Below are positions 48,734-58,095 of a DNA stretch of 64,000 nucleotides, in pieces. Made by a program: the position numbers and the translations under genes. Source of the DNA: Candidatus Poribacteria bacterium (GTDB lineage: Bacteria > Poribacteria > WGA-4E > UBA9662); contig PAQF01000047.1 of NCBI GenBank assembly GCA_002709695.1, forward strand, positions 1 through 64,000. The letters run 5' to 3'. Under the pieces are notes generated by a model. That model worked only from the letters and a program-made list of their open reading frames with translations. It was not told the origin of the DNA and ran no database searches. Positions within the stretch are counted from its first letter, which is position 1; each line of letters starts with the position of its first letter.

Positions 48734-50383
48734 TTACTTTTGAGCTACCGTAAGTATTTGTCTGGCAGAAATATCTTTGAGCGTTTGCAGTGTTCCATCG
48801 GCCCACCGAATGGTAACTTTTTCGATGACATTGGCGTCGTCGAGGCCAAAATGGAGTCGCATGTCGTTTCCAACCAGATAACTCGAGCCACAAATCACCT
48901 CGCTGGTTTGAGTTATTCCATTTGTTGTCAACTGGACTCGAGAGCCTATTGCATCAGTATTTTTGCCTTTCCCTACTAGCCGAAATGCTATCCAAGATTT
49001 GCGATTGCCAGCTTCATTTCGAAGTAAAATTACGTGTCGATTAGATTGGCATAGAACCAGATCAACATCACCGTCGTTATCAATATCTCCGCGAATCAAA
49101 CCACGGACCACATAGTGGTTTGGATTTACTCCTATTTGGTTCGTCCTATCTTGAAACTGTCCTTGAAAATTAGAAAAGATTTGGAGTGGTTGAAGATAAT
49201 CCATTGAGGGATCAATCAAGTGTACATTATCCCAAATGTGGCCATTTCCAACGACTAGGTCTTTCCAACCATTGTTGTCACAATCTGCAAATAAGGTGCC
49301 AAACCCCAGCAAATGGAATGAAGGTTTAGCCAAGTTAAGGTCAAAGGTGAAATCATCAAAATAGCCATTTCCATCATTTATCATTAAACAATTAGCTTCA
49401 AGTGAAAAATTTGTCATCCATAGATCAATATCACCATCATTGTCAAAGTCTTGGGCGTCAATGCCCATCGAACCATTAGCAATACCATCAGCATTATAAG
49501 CACAACCACGAGGTGTCCCCTCTTCGGCAAATTTGCCCTCTCCTTGGTTGACAAACAGTTTGTTTGGATTCATGTCGTTGGCAACATAGATATCTAATAA
49601 GCCATCATTATCTAAATCAGTGAAGACAACGCCTAATCCACGCGTATCTGGAATGTATGTCCCACTGGCCTGAGTGACATCGGTAAATGTACCATCACCG
49701 TTATTGCGATATAAAGTGTCTTCGATGCCTTGATAATCATTTGGCCCACAATAAATTCGCATATCCTGGTAATAACAAGGAATGTCACTATCTAGTGAAT
49801 AGCCAACGTAATTACAAACATAGAGGTCTAGATCACCATCCTGGTCAATGTCGGCAAAAGCTGAACTGGTGCTTAGTAAGTCGCATTTGACTCCTGCATC
49901 GGTTGTTACATCCGTAAAGGTATTATCGCCATTGTTGCGGAACAAAACGTTAGGTCCAAGGTTCGTGACATAGAGATCTTGATAACCATCACCATTATAG
50001 TCTGCAGCTACAACACCCATTCCATAACCGCTGTCTCCACAACCTGCTTCTATCGTTACATCAGCAAAAGTCTGACCATCATTACGATAAAGGCGGTTGA
50101 TTAAATTTGGGTTCGGATTAGTAAGTGAATTCCCTTGTACAAGGTAGATATCTAAGTCTCCATCCTTATCGAAGTCGAAGAGCGCACCACCACTTCCCAT
50201 CGTTTCAACTAAACGGCGTTCAGGCGAGAAATCATTGAAATGCTTAAAATCGATGCCAACTTCTGCAGTTACGTCACGGAAGGATATATCAGTTTGGCCA
50301 AATGCAGAAAATGGGAGAAACAGCAAAAATATGAAGATAAATTTGAGCGAGAAACGCCTTTTGTTCCTGAAAAGCTTAATCAT
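48734..50383 (-). CDS. Secreted FG-GAP/VCBS repeat protein with C-terminal ASPIC/UnbV domain
   Basis: A 549-aa protein with a signal peptide ending near FGQ (residue 30). Many FG-GAP or VCBS units follow, each with a calcium-binding loop of the type DFDKDGDLDIY or DIDNDGDVDLV, expected to fold as a beta-propeller. The last 75 residues are an ASPIC/UnbV domain (IGSRVQLTTNG, VTIRWADGTLQTL), as in CRTAC1-like proteins. Function in bacteria is not established; a surface-binding role is inferred. It overlaps the upstream FGE-like gene by ATGA. Confidence 0.92.
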   Translation of the reverse strand: MIKLFRNKRRFSLKFIFIFLLFLPFSAFGQTDISFRDVTAEVGIDFKHFNDFSPERRLVETMGSGGALFDFDKDGDLDIYLVQGNSLTNPNPNLINRLYRNDGQTFADVTIEAGCGDSGYGMGVVAADYNGDGYQDLYVTNLGPNVLFRNNGDNTFTDVTTDAGVKCDLLSTSSAFADIDQDGDLDLYVCNYVGYSLDSDIPCYYQDMRIYCGPNDYQGIEDTLYRNNGDGTFTDVTQASGTYIPDTRGLGVVFTDLDNDGLLDIYVANDMNPNKLFVNQGEGKFAEEGTPRGCAYNADGIANGSMGIDAQDFDNDGDIDLWMTNFSLEANCLMINDGNGYFDDFTFDLNLAKPSFHLLGFGTLFADCDNNGWKDLVVGNGHIWDNVHLIDPSMDYLQPLQIFSNFQGQFQDRTNQIGVNPNHYVVRGLIRGDIDNDGDVDLVLCQSNRHVILLRNEAGNRKSWIAFRLVGKGKNTDAIGSRVQLTTNGITQTSEVICGSSYLVGNDMRLHFGLDDANVIEKVTIRWADGTLQTLKDISARQILTVAQK

Positions 50384-51273
50384 GGGGTAGTTTCAGAATC
50401 AACTGTCCGAACAATTCTGAAACCAATGTTATTGGTAGAATCAAGAGGATAGAGTTTGAACCGGAGGGCAGAGCGAAGAAATACACGTCCGTAATCCCAA
50501 GAACCGCCTCGTATAACCCGGTCGGTTAGGATGTTTTTATGTCGAAAATTAACTGGGTTTCGGGGTGAAGTTTCTCGATAAAAATCAGGAGAATATCGAT
50601 CAAGACACCACTCCCAAACGTTTCCCGCTAAATCATTAACGCCTTCAGCAGACGCTCCATCTAAAAACTGACCAGTAGCGGATGGTTGGTTCAAATGCCG
50701 AGCGAAATTTGCTGTTTTGCGAGTTGGAGGGAAGTTTCCCCATGGATAGGTTAAACCGTCAATTCCTCGAGCTGCCCTTTCCCATTGTGCTTCGGTGGGC
50801 AGATTCCCACCAACCCAGTGAGCAAAGGCATAGGCATCAAACCAAGTTACGCCAACAACTGGTTGATTATCAGCATTCAAGATTGGATCACCCCATACAT
50901 CTTCCCCTTTGTATCCACGTGGTTCAGGACGCTTTGTTTGCTCAATAAAAACGCGGTATTGAGCATTAGTAATTTCGTTTCGAGAAATCTGATAAGCGGA
51001 AAGATAGACTTTATGTTGTGGCGTTTCCGCTTCAAAAGCAGGCAGCTCCAGCATCGAGCTTCGGAGTTTGGATTCTTGATAAAAATCCTCAATCTCCTCT
51101 TCCGTCGACCCCATGACAAACTCTCCACTCGGTATTTCAATCCATTCTATTGTATCTAGCGCAGAACTGGCAACTGAGTTGGAAGGTATACTAACTTGAT
51201 CCGCATCACAAAATAAGGGCACAAGAAAAAAACAATAGAGACTAGCAAAAAGTAAATAATACCTTAAACTCAT
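50380..51273 (-). CDS. Exported formylglycine-generating-enzyme-like (SUMF1) domain protein
   Basis: A 297-aa protein with a signal peptide and one FGE-sulfatase-type C-lectin-like domain: IPSGEFVMGS, EITNAQYRVF, VVGVTWFDAYAFAHWVGGNLPTEAQWERAARG, DLAGNVWEWCLD and VIRGGSWDY. The two copper-binding cysteines of true FGE, expected in and after the RGGSW block, are absent (RGGSWDYGRVFLRSA), so it is unlikely to make formylglycine. No sulfatase lies nearby. It overlaps both neighbours by 4 bases (ATGA), so the trio is translationally coupled. Confidence 0.88.
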   Translation of the reverse strand: MSLRYYLLFASLYCFFLVPLFCDADQVSIPSNSVASSALDTIEWIEIPSGEFVMGSTEEEIEDFYQESKLRSSMLELPAFEAETPQHKVYLSAYQISRNEITNAQYRVFIEQTKRPEPRGYKGEDVWGDPILNADNQPVVGVTWFDAYAFAHWVGGNLPTEAQWERAARGIDGLTYPWGNFPPTRKTANFARHLNQPSATGQFLDGASAEGVNDLAGNVWEWCLDRYSPDFYRETSPRNPVNFRHKNILTDRVIRGGSWDYGRVFLRSALRFKLYPLDSTNNIGFRIVRTVDSETTP

Positions 51274-52034
51274 TTCGGTTGTTTCAAAGAACCCCAGATG
51301 ACAGATAATTTTTCTCCGGCAGACACGGAGAACGGGTTTTTAAAATCTTCAACGTATTCGTAGTATGAATCCATCTCTCCTCCTGCATCAGCTATACCGG
51401 AATAGATACTCACTTCGATAGGATCAGGGAATTTATGCTCAGTTTCACCTACTTTTTCCCATTTGTCTCTTATTTTGCGCTTCCACCAAGCGGTAAAAGT
51501 GTCCCCTTTGCGTTCCATGCGCATGTACAATTCTATTTCACCCATTGGATCTAAAAAACCAGGGTGTGTTCCTACCAATCCTTCTCCTCCATCGAACTCC
51601 CGTTTCTGATACTGGATTACGGCGTTTTTATCACCACCACCACGTCCCCAGAGTTTCAGTGTAACCCATTCTCCAGGACGGTTTTTTCGATCTTTGACCT
51701 TAGATGAATAGGCCGCAGTTCCCATAACCGTAGACGCATCTTTATAATCCATAATTAAGTGAGTAGCTATGTCAAAATCGCCGCTATGTTCTTGGTAAAG
51801 ACGATTGGTTGTATCATCGCCCCACAAGTTTCGGTTCCTTTCTCCTTTTATGTAAAGCCAACCTGGTTTTGTTTTACCAACATCCCATTCTTTTGGTTCT
51901 TTAGACCATTTCCAATTTTTATTTTGGAGTTCATTTCCTGCGAATGGATCGCCGAGTGATTCAGCTGCTTGAATTCTAGGTATAAATAGACACATAAGGA
52001 CACACACAGAAAAAAACACTGCATTTATTTTCAT
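51270..52034 (-). CDS. Secreted LamG-like (DUF1349-type) protein
   Basis: A 254-aa exported beta-sandwich protein with a signal peptide ending near QAA. Its core matches the neighbour at 52108: WVTLKLWGRGGGDKNAVIQYQKRE here, WITLKLWGRGGGDNNAVLQYQRRE there. It probably binds glycan or acts as a secreted carbohydrate module. The ATG at 52034 follows GGAG at 8 bases and is chosen over the TTG at 52037. The C-terminus ends in KLSVIWGSLKQPK. It overlaps the FGE-like gene by 4 bases and lies downstream of a strong terminator. Confidence 0.82.
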   Translation of the reverse strand: MKINAVFFSVCVLMCLFIPRIQAAESLGDPFAGNELQNKNWKWSKEPKEWDVGKTKPGWLYIKGERNRNLWGDDTTNRLYQEHSGDFDIATHLIMDYKDASTVMGTAAYSSKVKDRKNRPGEWVTLKLWGRGGGDKNAVIQYQKREFDGGEGLVGTHPGFLDPMGEIELYMRMERKGDTFTAWWKRKIRDKWEKVGETEHKFPDPIEVSIYSGIADAGGEMDSYYEYVEDFKNPFSVSAGEKLSVIWGSLKQPK

Positions 52035-52056
52035 CAATTATTCTCCTTGATAAAAT

Positions 52057-52092
52057 AAAAAGCGCAGTTGCAAATAAGCAACTACGCTTTTT
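52057..52092 (-). terminator. Internal terminator between the two LamG-like genes
   Basis: On the minus strand AAAAAGCGUAGUUGC (52092-52078) pairs over 15 bp with GCAACUGCGCUUUUU (52071-52057), with one G-U pair and a 6-base loop; UAUUUUAUC follows. In plus-strand RNA the G-U becomes a C-A mismatch. It starts 16 bases after the stop of the 52108 gene, so the three downstream genes need read-through or their own promoter. Confidence 0.82.
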
Positions 52093-52107
52093 ATACAAAA
52101 TGGAATC

Positions 52108-52881
52108 CTACTTGTTTTTAATCTCACCCCACTTAATAGCAAGCCGATTCTTGGGATTAACGGGGGTTGACTTAGAAGAAGCTTCGTGAAAATAGTCGAA
52201 TTCAGCCGTTATTTTCCTTCCATCGGCCGCGGCTGATTCAGCAATACCTGCATAAATACCAACTTTGAGAGGGGCATTAAGCACATAATTGACTTTACTT
52301 ACTGAAACCCAATCACCTTTGGCATTTGGCTTGAACCAAGCTTCATAAGTGTTTCCATCCCGCTTTATGCGGAGTGAAATCGGAATGATACCAGCAGGTG
52401 GCTTGTAATCTGGTTGTGTGCCAACAAGACCTTTGAGATTATCGTTTTCTCGGCGCTGATACTGTAGTACTGCATTATTATCACCACCACCACGACCCCA
52501 CAGCTTAAGGGTGATCCATTCTGGTTTTCGACCTTTTGAATCCTTGGTTGTCTCTGATAAGATAAGTATCCCTGCTACTGTGCTTCCTTTGGCATAATCA
52601 ACAACCACTGTTGTTTCCACATCAAATGCTTTTTGGGTAGTCTCCTGATAGTAAAATGTTGCATCGGCGTTACCCCAAACATTTGCATTTAGACCGCCAA
52701 CGACGTTCAACTTACCACCATTAACTTCCCATTTTGCCTTTTTCGGATTATCAATTTTCCAAATTGAACTTAGTTTAGAACCATTGAAGTCATCGCTCTG
52801 TAACTTAGCAAACAATGGACTTGCTACGGATAAAACAACGCAAAACAATACTGCCCTAAAAATCAAATTGGTGCGTTTCAT
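52108..52881 (-). CDS. Secreted LamG-like (DUF1349-type) protein, first gene of the cluster
   Basis: A 257-aa exported protein, paralogous to the one at 51270 over its whole length. The signal peptide ends near LFA. The core holds FDVETTVVVDYAKGSTVAGILI and the conserved WITLKLWGRGGGDNNAV block; the end is RLAIKWGEIKNK. The frame is open from a GTG at 52917, but the ATG at 52881 with GGAAAGAG upstream starts the signal peptide properly and is preferred. An own terminator follows 16 bases after the stop, so it may be made in larger amounts than the downstream genes. Role: probably glycan binding. Confidence 0.82.
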   Translation of the reverse strand: MKRTNLIFRAVLFCVVLSVASPLFAKLQSDDFNGSKLSSIWKIDNPKKAKWEVNGGKLNVVGGLNANVWGNADATFYYQETTQKAFDVETTVVVDYAKGSTVAGILILSETTKDSKGRKPEWITLKLWGRGGGDNNAVLQYQRRENDNLKGLVGTQPDYKPPAGIIPISLRIKRDGNTYEAWFKPNAKGDWVSVSKVNYVLNAPLKVGIYAGIAESAAADGRKITAEFDYFHEASSKSTPVNPKNRLAIKWGEIKNK

Positions 52882-52938
52882 TACACTCTTTCCATATTTA
52901 TTTACTTTTTTAAGCACAAAACACTGACTCCGATTGTA

Positions 52939-52961
52939 ACATAAATGTTCAACATTTATGT
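52939..52961. promoter_or_regulatory. 23-bp inverted repeat upstream of the secreted-protein cluster
   Basis: ACATAAATGT (52939-52948) and ACATTTATGT (52952-52961) are perfect inverted repeats with a 3-base spacer, 58 bases upstream of the ATG at 52881. There is no U-run, so a regulator-binding site is possible. The rest of the gap to 53444 shows no gene. Confidence 0.35.
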
Positions 52962-53444
52962 CGTTATTGTAAACAATTCAAGGTTTAACCTAATTTTTTT
53001 GAATTATTAAGACTCCGATTTTCGCGTGTAACCAATAGAAACAGTCATAAAACCCACCTTATCAGGAAATCCATTCTGAAATGTAATAACTATTGGTTTC
53101 AACATTTCGATTAATGGCATACTAAACCCTAAAGTGTATCAGTAAGGGTAATTAGGAATCATTTGTCTTTTGAACCTATTGCTTTACTGTTTCCAAAAAC
53201 GTATACCATAATCATCTTCCTTTATTTTTTTTCGTTTCCTAGGAGGCATTTAAGAACTATGTTAATCCACAACTCCATCAACTCCAGCCCAGATTAGATG
53301 AGCAATCGACAATGTAATTCGGAGCTTAAAATCTGGAGACTTATATCTGAATATAAATCAAATCGATCTGTGAGCTTTTAAAGGCTTGGATGGTAAATGG
53401 TGGGACTGAAGTACACGGTTAGAGACGAGTACTAATGATTTAGG
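52962..53444. other. Intergenic region, no gene seen
   Basis: AT-rich sequence between two minus-strand genes, without a supported frame or hairpin. Confidence 0.4.
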
Positions 53445-54212
53445 TTACACTTCGTAAATTATAGGACTGTATGTCATGTCGTCTAAATGCGAAACATAAT
53501 AGTTCTCGTTGTTCATAACCGGCTTAGCATGTTCATTGCGCAGGTGTACTGCCAGACTGCATCGTGCTTGATCGGAAGTATTAGCACCACTGCCATGGAA
53601 TGTTAGACAATGGTGGAGGCTAACACCACCAGCTGGCAATAAAGCCGAAATTTCTTCCCAGTTTTCACCTATTGGTATTTCTATACTTGCCTGGATTTCT
53701 TCCTGATCCGAACTGAAAAAATCACCTTGTCCCAGAAAACCCCAGCGGTGCGAGCCAGACACGAATTGCATTGGACCACATTCCCGGTTTACTTCGCTAA
53801 GTGCAATCCAAGCGGTAAACAGCCCTTCGTCTTCCTGCCAATATTGCCAGTATTGTCGGTCTTGGTGCCACCCCACGCACCCAGCTTCCTCTGAGCCCGG
53901 TGGTTTGATTAACAGCTGGCTAGCCCAAACCTGCACTAATCTAGAGTCGGTTACAGCGGCGATACCTTTACCTAGCTTTGACTGGGTGAGTAAGGCATAA
54001 AGCTTTGTACTGGCCAAATGTACGTCATTGATCTTGCACAATTTGTTTGTATCGTAGCCGGGGTGAGATGACGGTGGCACGTCAGTATCAAAAATCCCAT
54101 CGCGCACAGCCAACATTCCCTCCTGTGCAGCCTCGAGCAGGTTTTCGTCGATAGTTCCAGCATCCAAAAAGCAAAAACCTTGCTTTCTATATTGTTGCTG
54201 CAGGGTTACCAT
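53445..54212 (-). CDS. Phytanoyl-CoA dioxygenase (PhyH) family protein
   Basis: A 255-aa Fe(II)/2-oxoglutarate oxygenase. The metal triad is His116 and Asp118 (GWHQD) with His206 (LTFHGSGANTS); Arg217 is placed to bind 2-oxoglutarate. GPMQFVSGSHRWG is the typical PhyH stretch between them. GGAG lies 4 bases before the ATG. It is isolated, and its substrate is unknown. It is one of three PhyH proteins in the window, with little similarity to the others beyond the motifs. Confidence 0.9.
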   Translation of the reverse strand: MVTLQQQYRKQGFCFLDAGTIDENLLEAAQEGMLAVRDGIFDTDVPPSSHPGYDTNKLCKINDVHLASTKLYALLTQSKLGKGIAAVTDSRLVQVWASQLLIKPPGSEEAGCVGWHQDRQYWQYWQEDEGLFTAWIALSEVNRECGPMQFVSGSHRWGFLGQGDFFSSDQEEIQASIEIPIGENWEEISALLPAGGVSLHHCLTFHGSGANTSDQARCSLAVHLRNEHAKPVMNNENYYVSHLDDMTYSPIIYEV

Positions 54213-54914
54213 AGTACTCCAAGTACAAAGTCATCAAGGGGTAAAGTTACTTATGCACGGAATATGACAAAAAGGACAATTCTTCCTAATGATACTTGCG
54301 TTGCACTGTAACACATATTATTTAACAAAACAACCGTTATGATACTTCAGAGTATAAAAAGACAGAGGTCATAAAAAGAAGAATAATTTTAAGTGACAGT
54401 TTGAGGTATTAAGGCTTACTGATACTTGCAAAAATTAAGTGATTCATGACATATGTTGACGATTAAACTCATATAATCAGGTTATACTTTTTCTGAATAG
54501 CATGATATCGTCGCTTTGTCCTTCCTCTTATTTTTATTGACTGTTAACTTGGATGGAAAATACCCCCTAATTCTTCATCCATTTATGTCTCCAATGTTAC
54601 AAAGGAGGACATCCTAAACAGCAGATCCCTTATTCCAAATCTGCAGATTCAGTAATATTTTTTGACGAATTAGTATAAAGATAAACATACTGACCTACGT
54701 GCGTTGCCCAATGTCATTTGCTTCTTTACTTTGTTAAATCGAGTTAGTTCCATAGTTATGCTCATAGTCTATTTTTAACTTTTACAGACAGAGACATTAC
54801 ACTTGCAACTCTTTAATGATTTGAGTCGTTGTGTTCAATAAACTCAAGCAATTAACGATCCAGCAGCAACTCTTTAGTATTCAAAAAGAAAAAAGATGCA
54901 CAGGAAATTGATCA
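54213..54914. other. Divergent intergenic region, no gene seen
   Basis: About 700 bases of AT-rich DNA between the minus-strand dioxygenase and the plus-strand cupin gene. All frames are interrupted. No RNA gene or repeat was recognised. Confidence 0.4.
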
Positions 54915-55409
54915 ATGCAAAAATTAAATTTGGGTGATGTGAAGATTGATACTTTTGCTTCCCCAAAAGGCATATATCAAGTTGAGCGGAAAGAAATTTC
55001 GCGACATCTTCGTCAACAAGATACCGAAAGCCGACAGCCAGCCTTTGAAATTGAGCATGTTTTGCTTCCACCGGGGAAAAAGAATTTCCCCTATCATCAA
55101 CATGCTACTTGGTGGGAACTCTACTACATTTTGAGCGGATATGGAACAGTTCGAACCGAGGAAGGTATAACCAAAATTGAGGTCAATGACTGTTTTGTTT
55201 TTCCTCCTGGTCATCCGCACCAAATCATTAACGATAGCCAGCAAGATTTGATTTATCTAGTGGTGGCGAACAATACACCATTTGATCAGTGTTATTATCC
55301 AGACAGCGATAAATTATGGTTCGCTGGCACCGTGGCAAAAGGACAACCTGCGGGATTAACACAGGTGAAATCTGCTTTTACTACCGACTATTGGCAAGAT
55401 GAGGAATGA
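54915..55409 (+). CDS. Single-domain cupin protein
   Basis: A 164-aa cupin. Motif 1 is PYHQHATWWELYYILSGYG near residue 57, with two metal-binding histidines and a glutamate. Motif 2 is PPGHPHQIIN near residue 95, with the last histidine. Such folds serve as small dioxygenases, isomerases or binding proteins, and the function cannot be read here. AGGA lies 9 bases before the ATG. It stands alone. Confidence 0.87.
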   Translation: MQKLNLGDVKIDTFASPKGIYQVERKEISRHLRQQDTESRQPAFEIEHVLLPPGKKNFPYHQHATWWELYYILSGYGTVRTEEGITKIEVNDCFVFPPGHPHQIINDSQQDLIYLVVANNTPFDQCYYPDSDKLWFAGTVAKGQPAGLTQVKSAFTTDYWQDEE

Positions 55410-55697
55410 GTTTGCTCTTGAAACTAGCAAGGAGATTTCTCACGTACAGTACATTTTTTGAATTTACTGCATCAAAACATTATCAGGATATATGGAGAAT
55501 AGAACGATAACTGCCGAGACCAAGAGAATATCCAATCAAATTGTAGAAAAGAAACACAGCTTTGTAGCAAGAGTTTATAGATAACTCAATAATTAAGTAC
55601 AAAAAACAACCAAACATATTTTTACAGAATTGGATGTCTTCGGCAAGAGAAAATTTTCCTTAATTGGACAGAGATACAATGGGGGAATAGTAGGGAC

Positions 55698-56453
55698 TTA
55701 CTTTTCCTTATTAGCTTGGGTTAATTTTTTTAGTCGATATACTGCTACATCTAGTGATTTTGAAAACAATACCGAAGGGTGTTGCGGCCCAATTTTAAAA
55801 TTATTTAGTATTGTATTAGCTTCGATCGTCAGGTTAGCTGTTTCAAGTGTCCATTGTTGGTGATGGACATCTGCACAAAATACGTTTCCTGCTTTATTAT
55901 TACTATATAAGCAATATCTTTCTGTTGACCACATTTCGAATGACTCTTTTTCGAATATAGCCTTCCCTCTAGGGCCATAAGTTGCTTTGAATGTTTTATT
56001 CTGTCTTGCGTGGTTATAGTTGATATTTTGGCCTATTGCATTGACAGACATTTCTGCTTGGTAATATGGCAAATGAAAAAATAGCTTAGCAAACCATACA
56101 GCAAAAAAGTTAGTGACATCTAAACTAAAGAAAAATACGCCTGGTTTGCTTGCGTAAGTCACGTACGTACGTACATTGATTTCTGGAAAGTTGCAAAAAT
56201 ATGATGGTGCAGGATAACCGCGTTTGGTTACACTTGACATCCGAAATGGGATTATACCTATATAGGCTTTGTTTTCATATTTATCTATTTCGAGTTGCGG
56301 GGGGATTTTGTCGCGAATTTCTGATTCATCTATCTCCCAATGTATAAATACAAGGTCTTCCCAAGTTTGTTGCCAATGCCATTTTTCATTCGGTAAAGGC
56401 CATGGTCTATGTTCTGTTTTATTGAAAATATGATCTATTTCTGTTTTCGCCAT
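55698..56453 (-). CDS. DUF2071 (YqjF-like) protein
   Basis: A 251-aa protein matching the DUF2071/YqjF family, related in fold to acetoacetate decarboxylase. Typical parts are the front RPWPLPNEKWHWQQTWEDLVFIHW, IPPQLEIDKYENKAYIGIIPFRM, EINVRTYVT and PGVFFFSLD, and a C-terminal CLYSNNKAGNVF stretch. No catalytic lysine can be assigned with confidence, and the biochemical role of the family is unclear. There is no ribosome binding site before the ATG, and the gene is isolated. Confidence 0.85.
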   Translation of the reverse strand: MAKTEIDHIFNKTEHRPWPLPNEKWHWQQTWEDLVFIHWEIDESEIRDKIPPQLEIDKYENKAYIGIIPFRMSSVTKRGYPAPSYFCNFPEINVRTYVTYASKPGVFFFSLDVTNFFAVWFAKLFFHLPYYQAEMSVNAIGQNINYNHARQNKTFKATYGPRGKAIFEKESFEMWSTERYCLYSNNKAGNVFCADVHHQQWTLETANLTIEANTILNNFKIGPQHPSVLFSKSLDVAVYRLKKLTQANKEK

Positions 56454-56982
56454 GTTGTTTTTTCGTTTTGGTTATTATGAATTAATATACCATACTTAAT
56501 ACTCTGGTTGGTTCGTTCAATTAAACTGAACCAAAGAGTGTTGAAATGATGAATATCATGATCTAAAGGAGCAAAAGATTACATGGGAGATTTGATGGTT
56601 GATGTTTAGGTGGAATTGATAAGAAAAAATAAAGATTAAGAGAAATCACAACGAAAATAATTGTGGTATTGGAAACAGAGTAAAAAGCTAACAAGGTAAG
56701 TTAGCAAGCAATTTTCATAAGGAGGGAATCGGGATTATTTATAAGAGAATATGGTGCAAGTTAGTTCTAAAACTCGTAAAAAAGGTGGGATATTCTGCCA
56801 ATAGTAAATGTAATTAGCAAGATATCATGCTAATGGAAGATTCTCTCAATAGTTCGATTATCTATTTATGTGTTCGCAACATTGACAAGCGAACCAAATT
56901 TGGAAGTGAACGCAAAGACAACCGACTGAATGTTAAGTGTTCAATCGAACATCTAACTAGTATTAATTGTAACAATAATTGG
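56454..56982. other. Convergent-side intergenic region, no gene seen
   Basis: AT-rich gap of 529 bases. A plus-strand frame (56827-57138) runs antisense into the PhyH gene and has no support. Confidence 0.4.
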
Positions 56983-57789
56983 TTACATCATTGCCTTTTG
57001 TGGTTGATACTCGCGTCGTCGCAGGAAGCGTTCTCCCACGTCGTAGTTGGGCTGATCAGACACATACCGCCAAAGCTCAACACGTTTCATCAGTTCGTAT
57101 CGATGGTCATTTCCTTCCCAACCATGATGTGTATTTAAGATCCGACCAATCTCGGGGTCATCGATATCCGACGTATCAAAGTTGCGAATCTGTGGTTTCG
57201 TCGGGTTCAGGCGTAACTTATACATGTAGCGGTCTTGGTTCGTATGGTTGCTTCGCCCTCCATGCCAGACACGCGTGTTCCACACGTAGATCGTGCCACC
57301 TGGGCAGGTGGCCCAGATTTTACCAGAAACATGCTGATATCCACGAATTTCAAACGTTCGAACATTCCGAAAGTGCGATCCGGGTATCAAGAATGTCCCA
57401 CCCATCTCATCGGTTGTATCAACTGGAAAGAAGGACAATTGAATATCAAAGTAATTCTGACGGAAGTCGATTACCGAGTCCTGATGCATATTAGGTCCCA
57501 TATTTGTGTTTGCTCTTACTAGATGGGCAGCGTGATGATCGTATAGTGGTTTTGGTCCGATCAGCGAATGAATAAGTCCTTTTACCTTCGGTAGCCGAAA
57601 GGCCTCACCCAAGGCAGTATCCTTTGGCCATGTTTCCTCAAATGGTGCGCCTACCGTCAAGTAACCACTACTGTTTCCCATCTCCTTTCGGCAGGCTTCA
57701 GAAAGATCTTTCGGTACCATATCTTCATATTTTAGGTATCCTGAAGCAACGAACCTGGCCATGTCCTTCGATGAAATAAGATGTTCCAT
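56983..57789 (-). CDS. Phytanoyl-CoA dioxygenase (PhyH) family protein
   Basis: A 268-aa Fe(II)/2-oxoglutarate oxygenase. The triad is His102 and Asp104 (MHQD) with His176 (VWHGGRS); Arg187 in DRYMYKLRL should bind 2-oxoglutarate. GGTFLIPGSHF is the usual PhyH loop. AAGG lies about 9 bases before the ATG. A 100-aa unknown gene ends 3 bases upstream and is surely co-transcribed. Part of this locus is unusually GC-rich (36 of 60 bases at 57241-57300), which may mean transfer. The substrate is unknown. Confidence 0.9.
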   Translation of the reverse strand: MEHLISSKDMARFVASGYLKYEDMVPKDLSEACRKEMGNSSGYLTVGAPFEETWPKDTALGEAFRLPKVKGLIHSLIGPKPLYDHHAAHLVRANTNMGPNMHQDSVIDFRQNYFDIQLSFFPVDTTDEMGGTFLIPGSHFRNVRTFEIRGYQHVSGKIWATCPGGTIYVWNTRVWHGGRSNHTNQDRYMYKLRLNPTKPQIRNFDTSDIDDPEIGRILNTHHGWEGNDHRYELMKRVELWRYVSDQPNYDVGERFLRRREYQPQKAMM

Positions 57790-57792
57790 AGA

Positions 57793-58095
57793 CTAACCTT
57801 CTTCCTCTTCCTGTTGTATCTCATTGAAACGGGATAATACCGTCTGGTATGGTAATGGGCCCAACTCGTAGCCGTCGATCTCAGATCGATGTTTGTGCTC
57901 ACTCATCTGAATGACCTCCCATCCATCACGCATTGCTTCCAGCGCACTCTTGTATGGTGGGGTGCTCTCTTCGATAAGATCTTTGATGCCAGTTCCTTTT
58001 GATGCTTCATAGTGCGCCCACGCGGCTGGTGCGGCGTCGAGTTCGGGACTGGTCTGGAATAATACCAAAATATCTTGAACTTTGGGCATAGACAT
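57793..58095 (-). CDS. Small acidic protein co-transcribed with a PhyH oxygenase
   Basis: I do not recognise this 100-aa protein. It is soluble, acidic at the end (EEEEG) and mostly helical in appearance, with SKGTGIKDLIEESTPPYKSALEAM in the middle and WEVIQMSEHKHRSEIDGYELGPL after it. AGGAG lies 3 bases before the first ATG and 9 before a second ATG at 58089, which may be the true start. It ends 3 bases before the PhyH gene at 56983, so the two should be made together. A partner or chaperone role for the oxygenase is only a guess. Confidence 0.7.
   Translation of the reverse strand: MSMPKVQDILVLFQTSPELDAAPAAWAHYEASKGTGIKDLIEESTPPYKSALEAMRDGWEVIQMSEHKHRSEIDGYELGPLPYQTVLSRFNEIQQEEEEG

Noticed and set aside
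50380-51273. FGE-like protein taken as a true sulfatase-activating enzyme
   Set aside because: The copper-binding cysteines after the RGGSW block are missing and no sulfatase gene is in the window.
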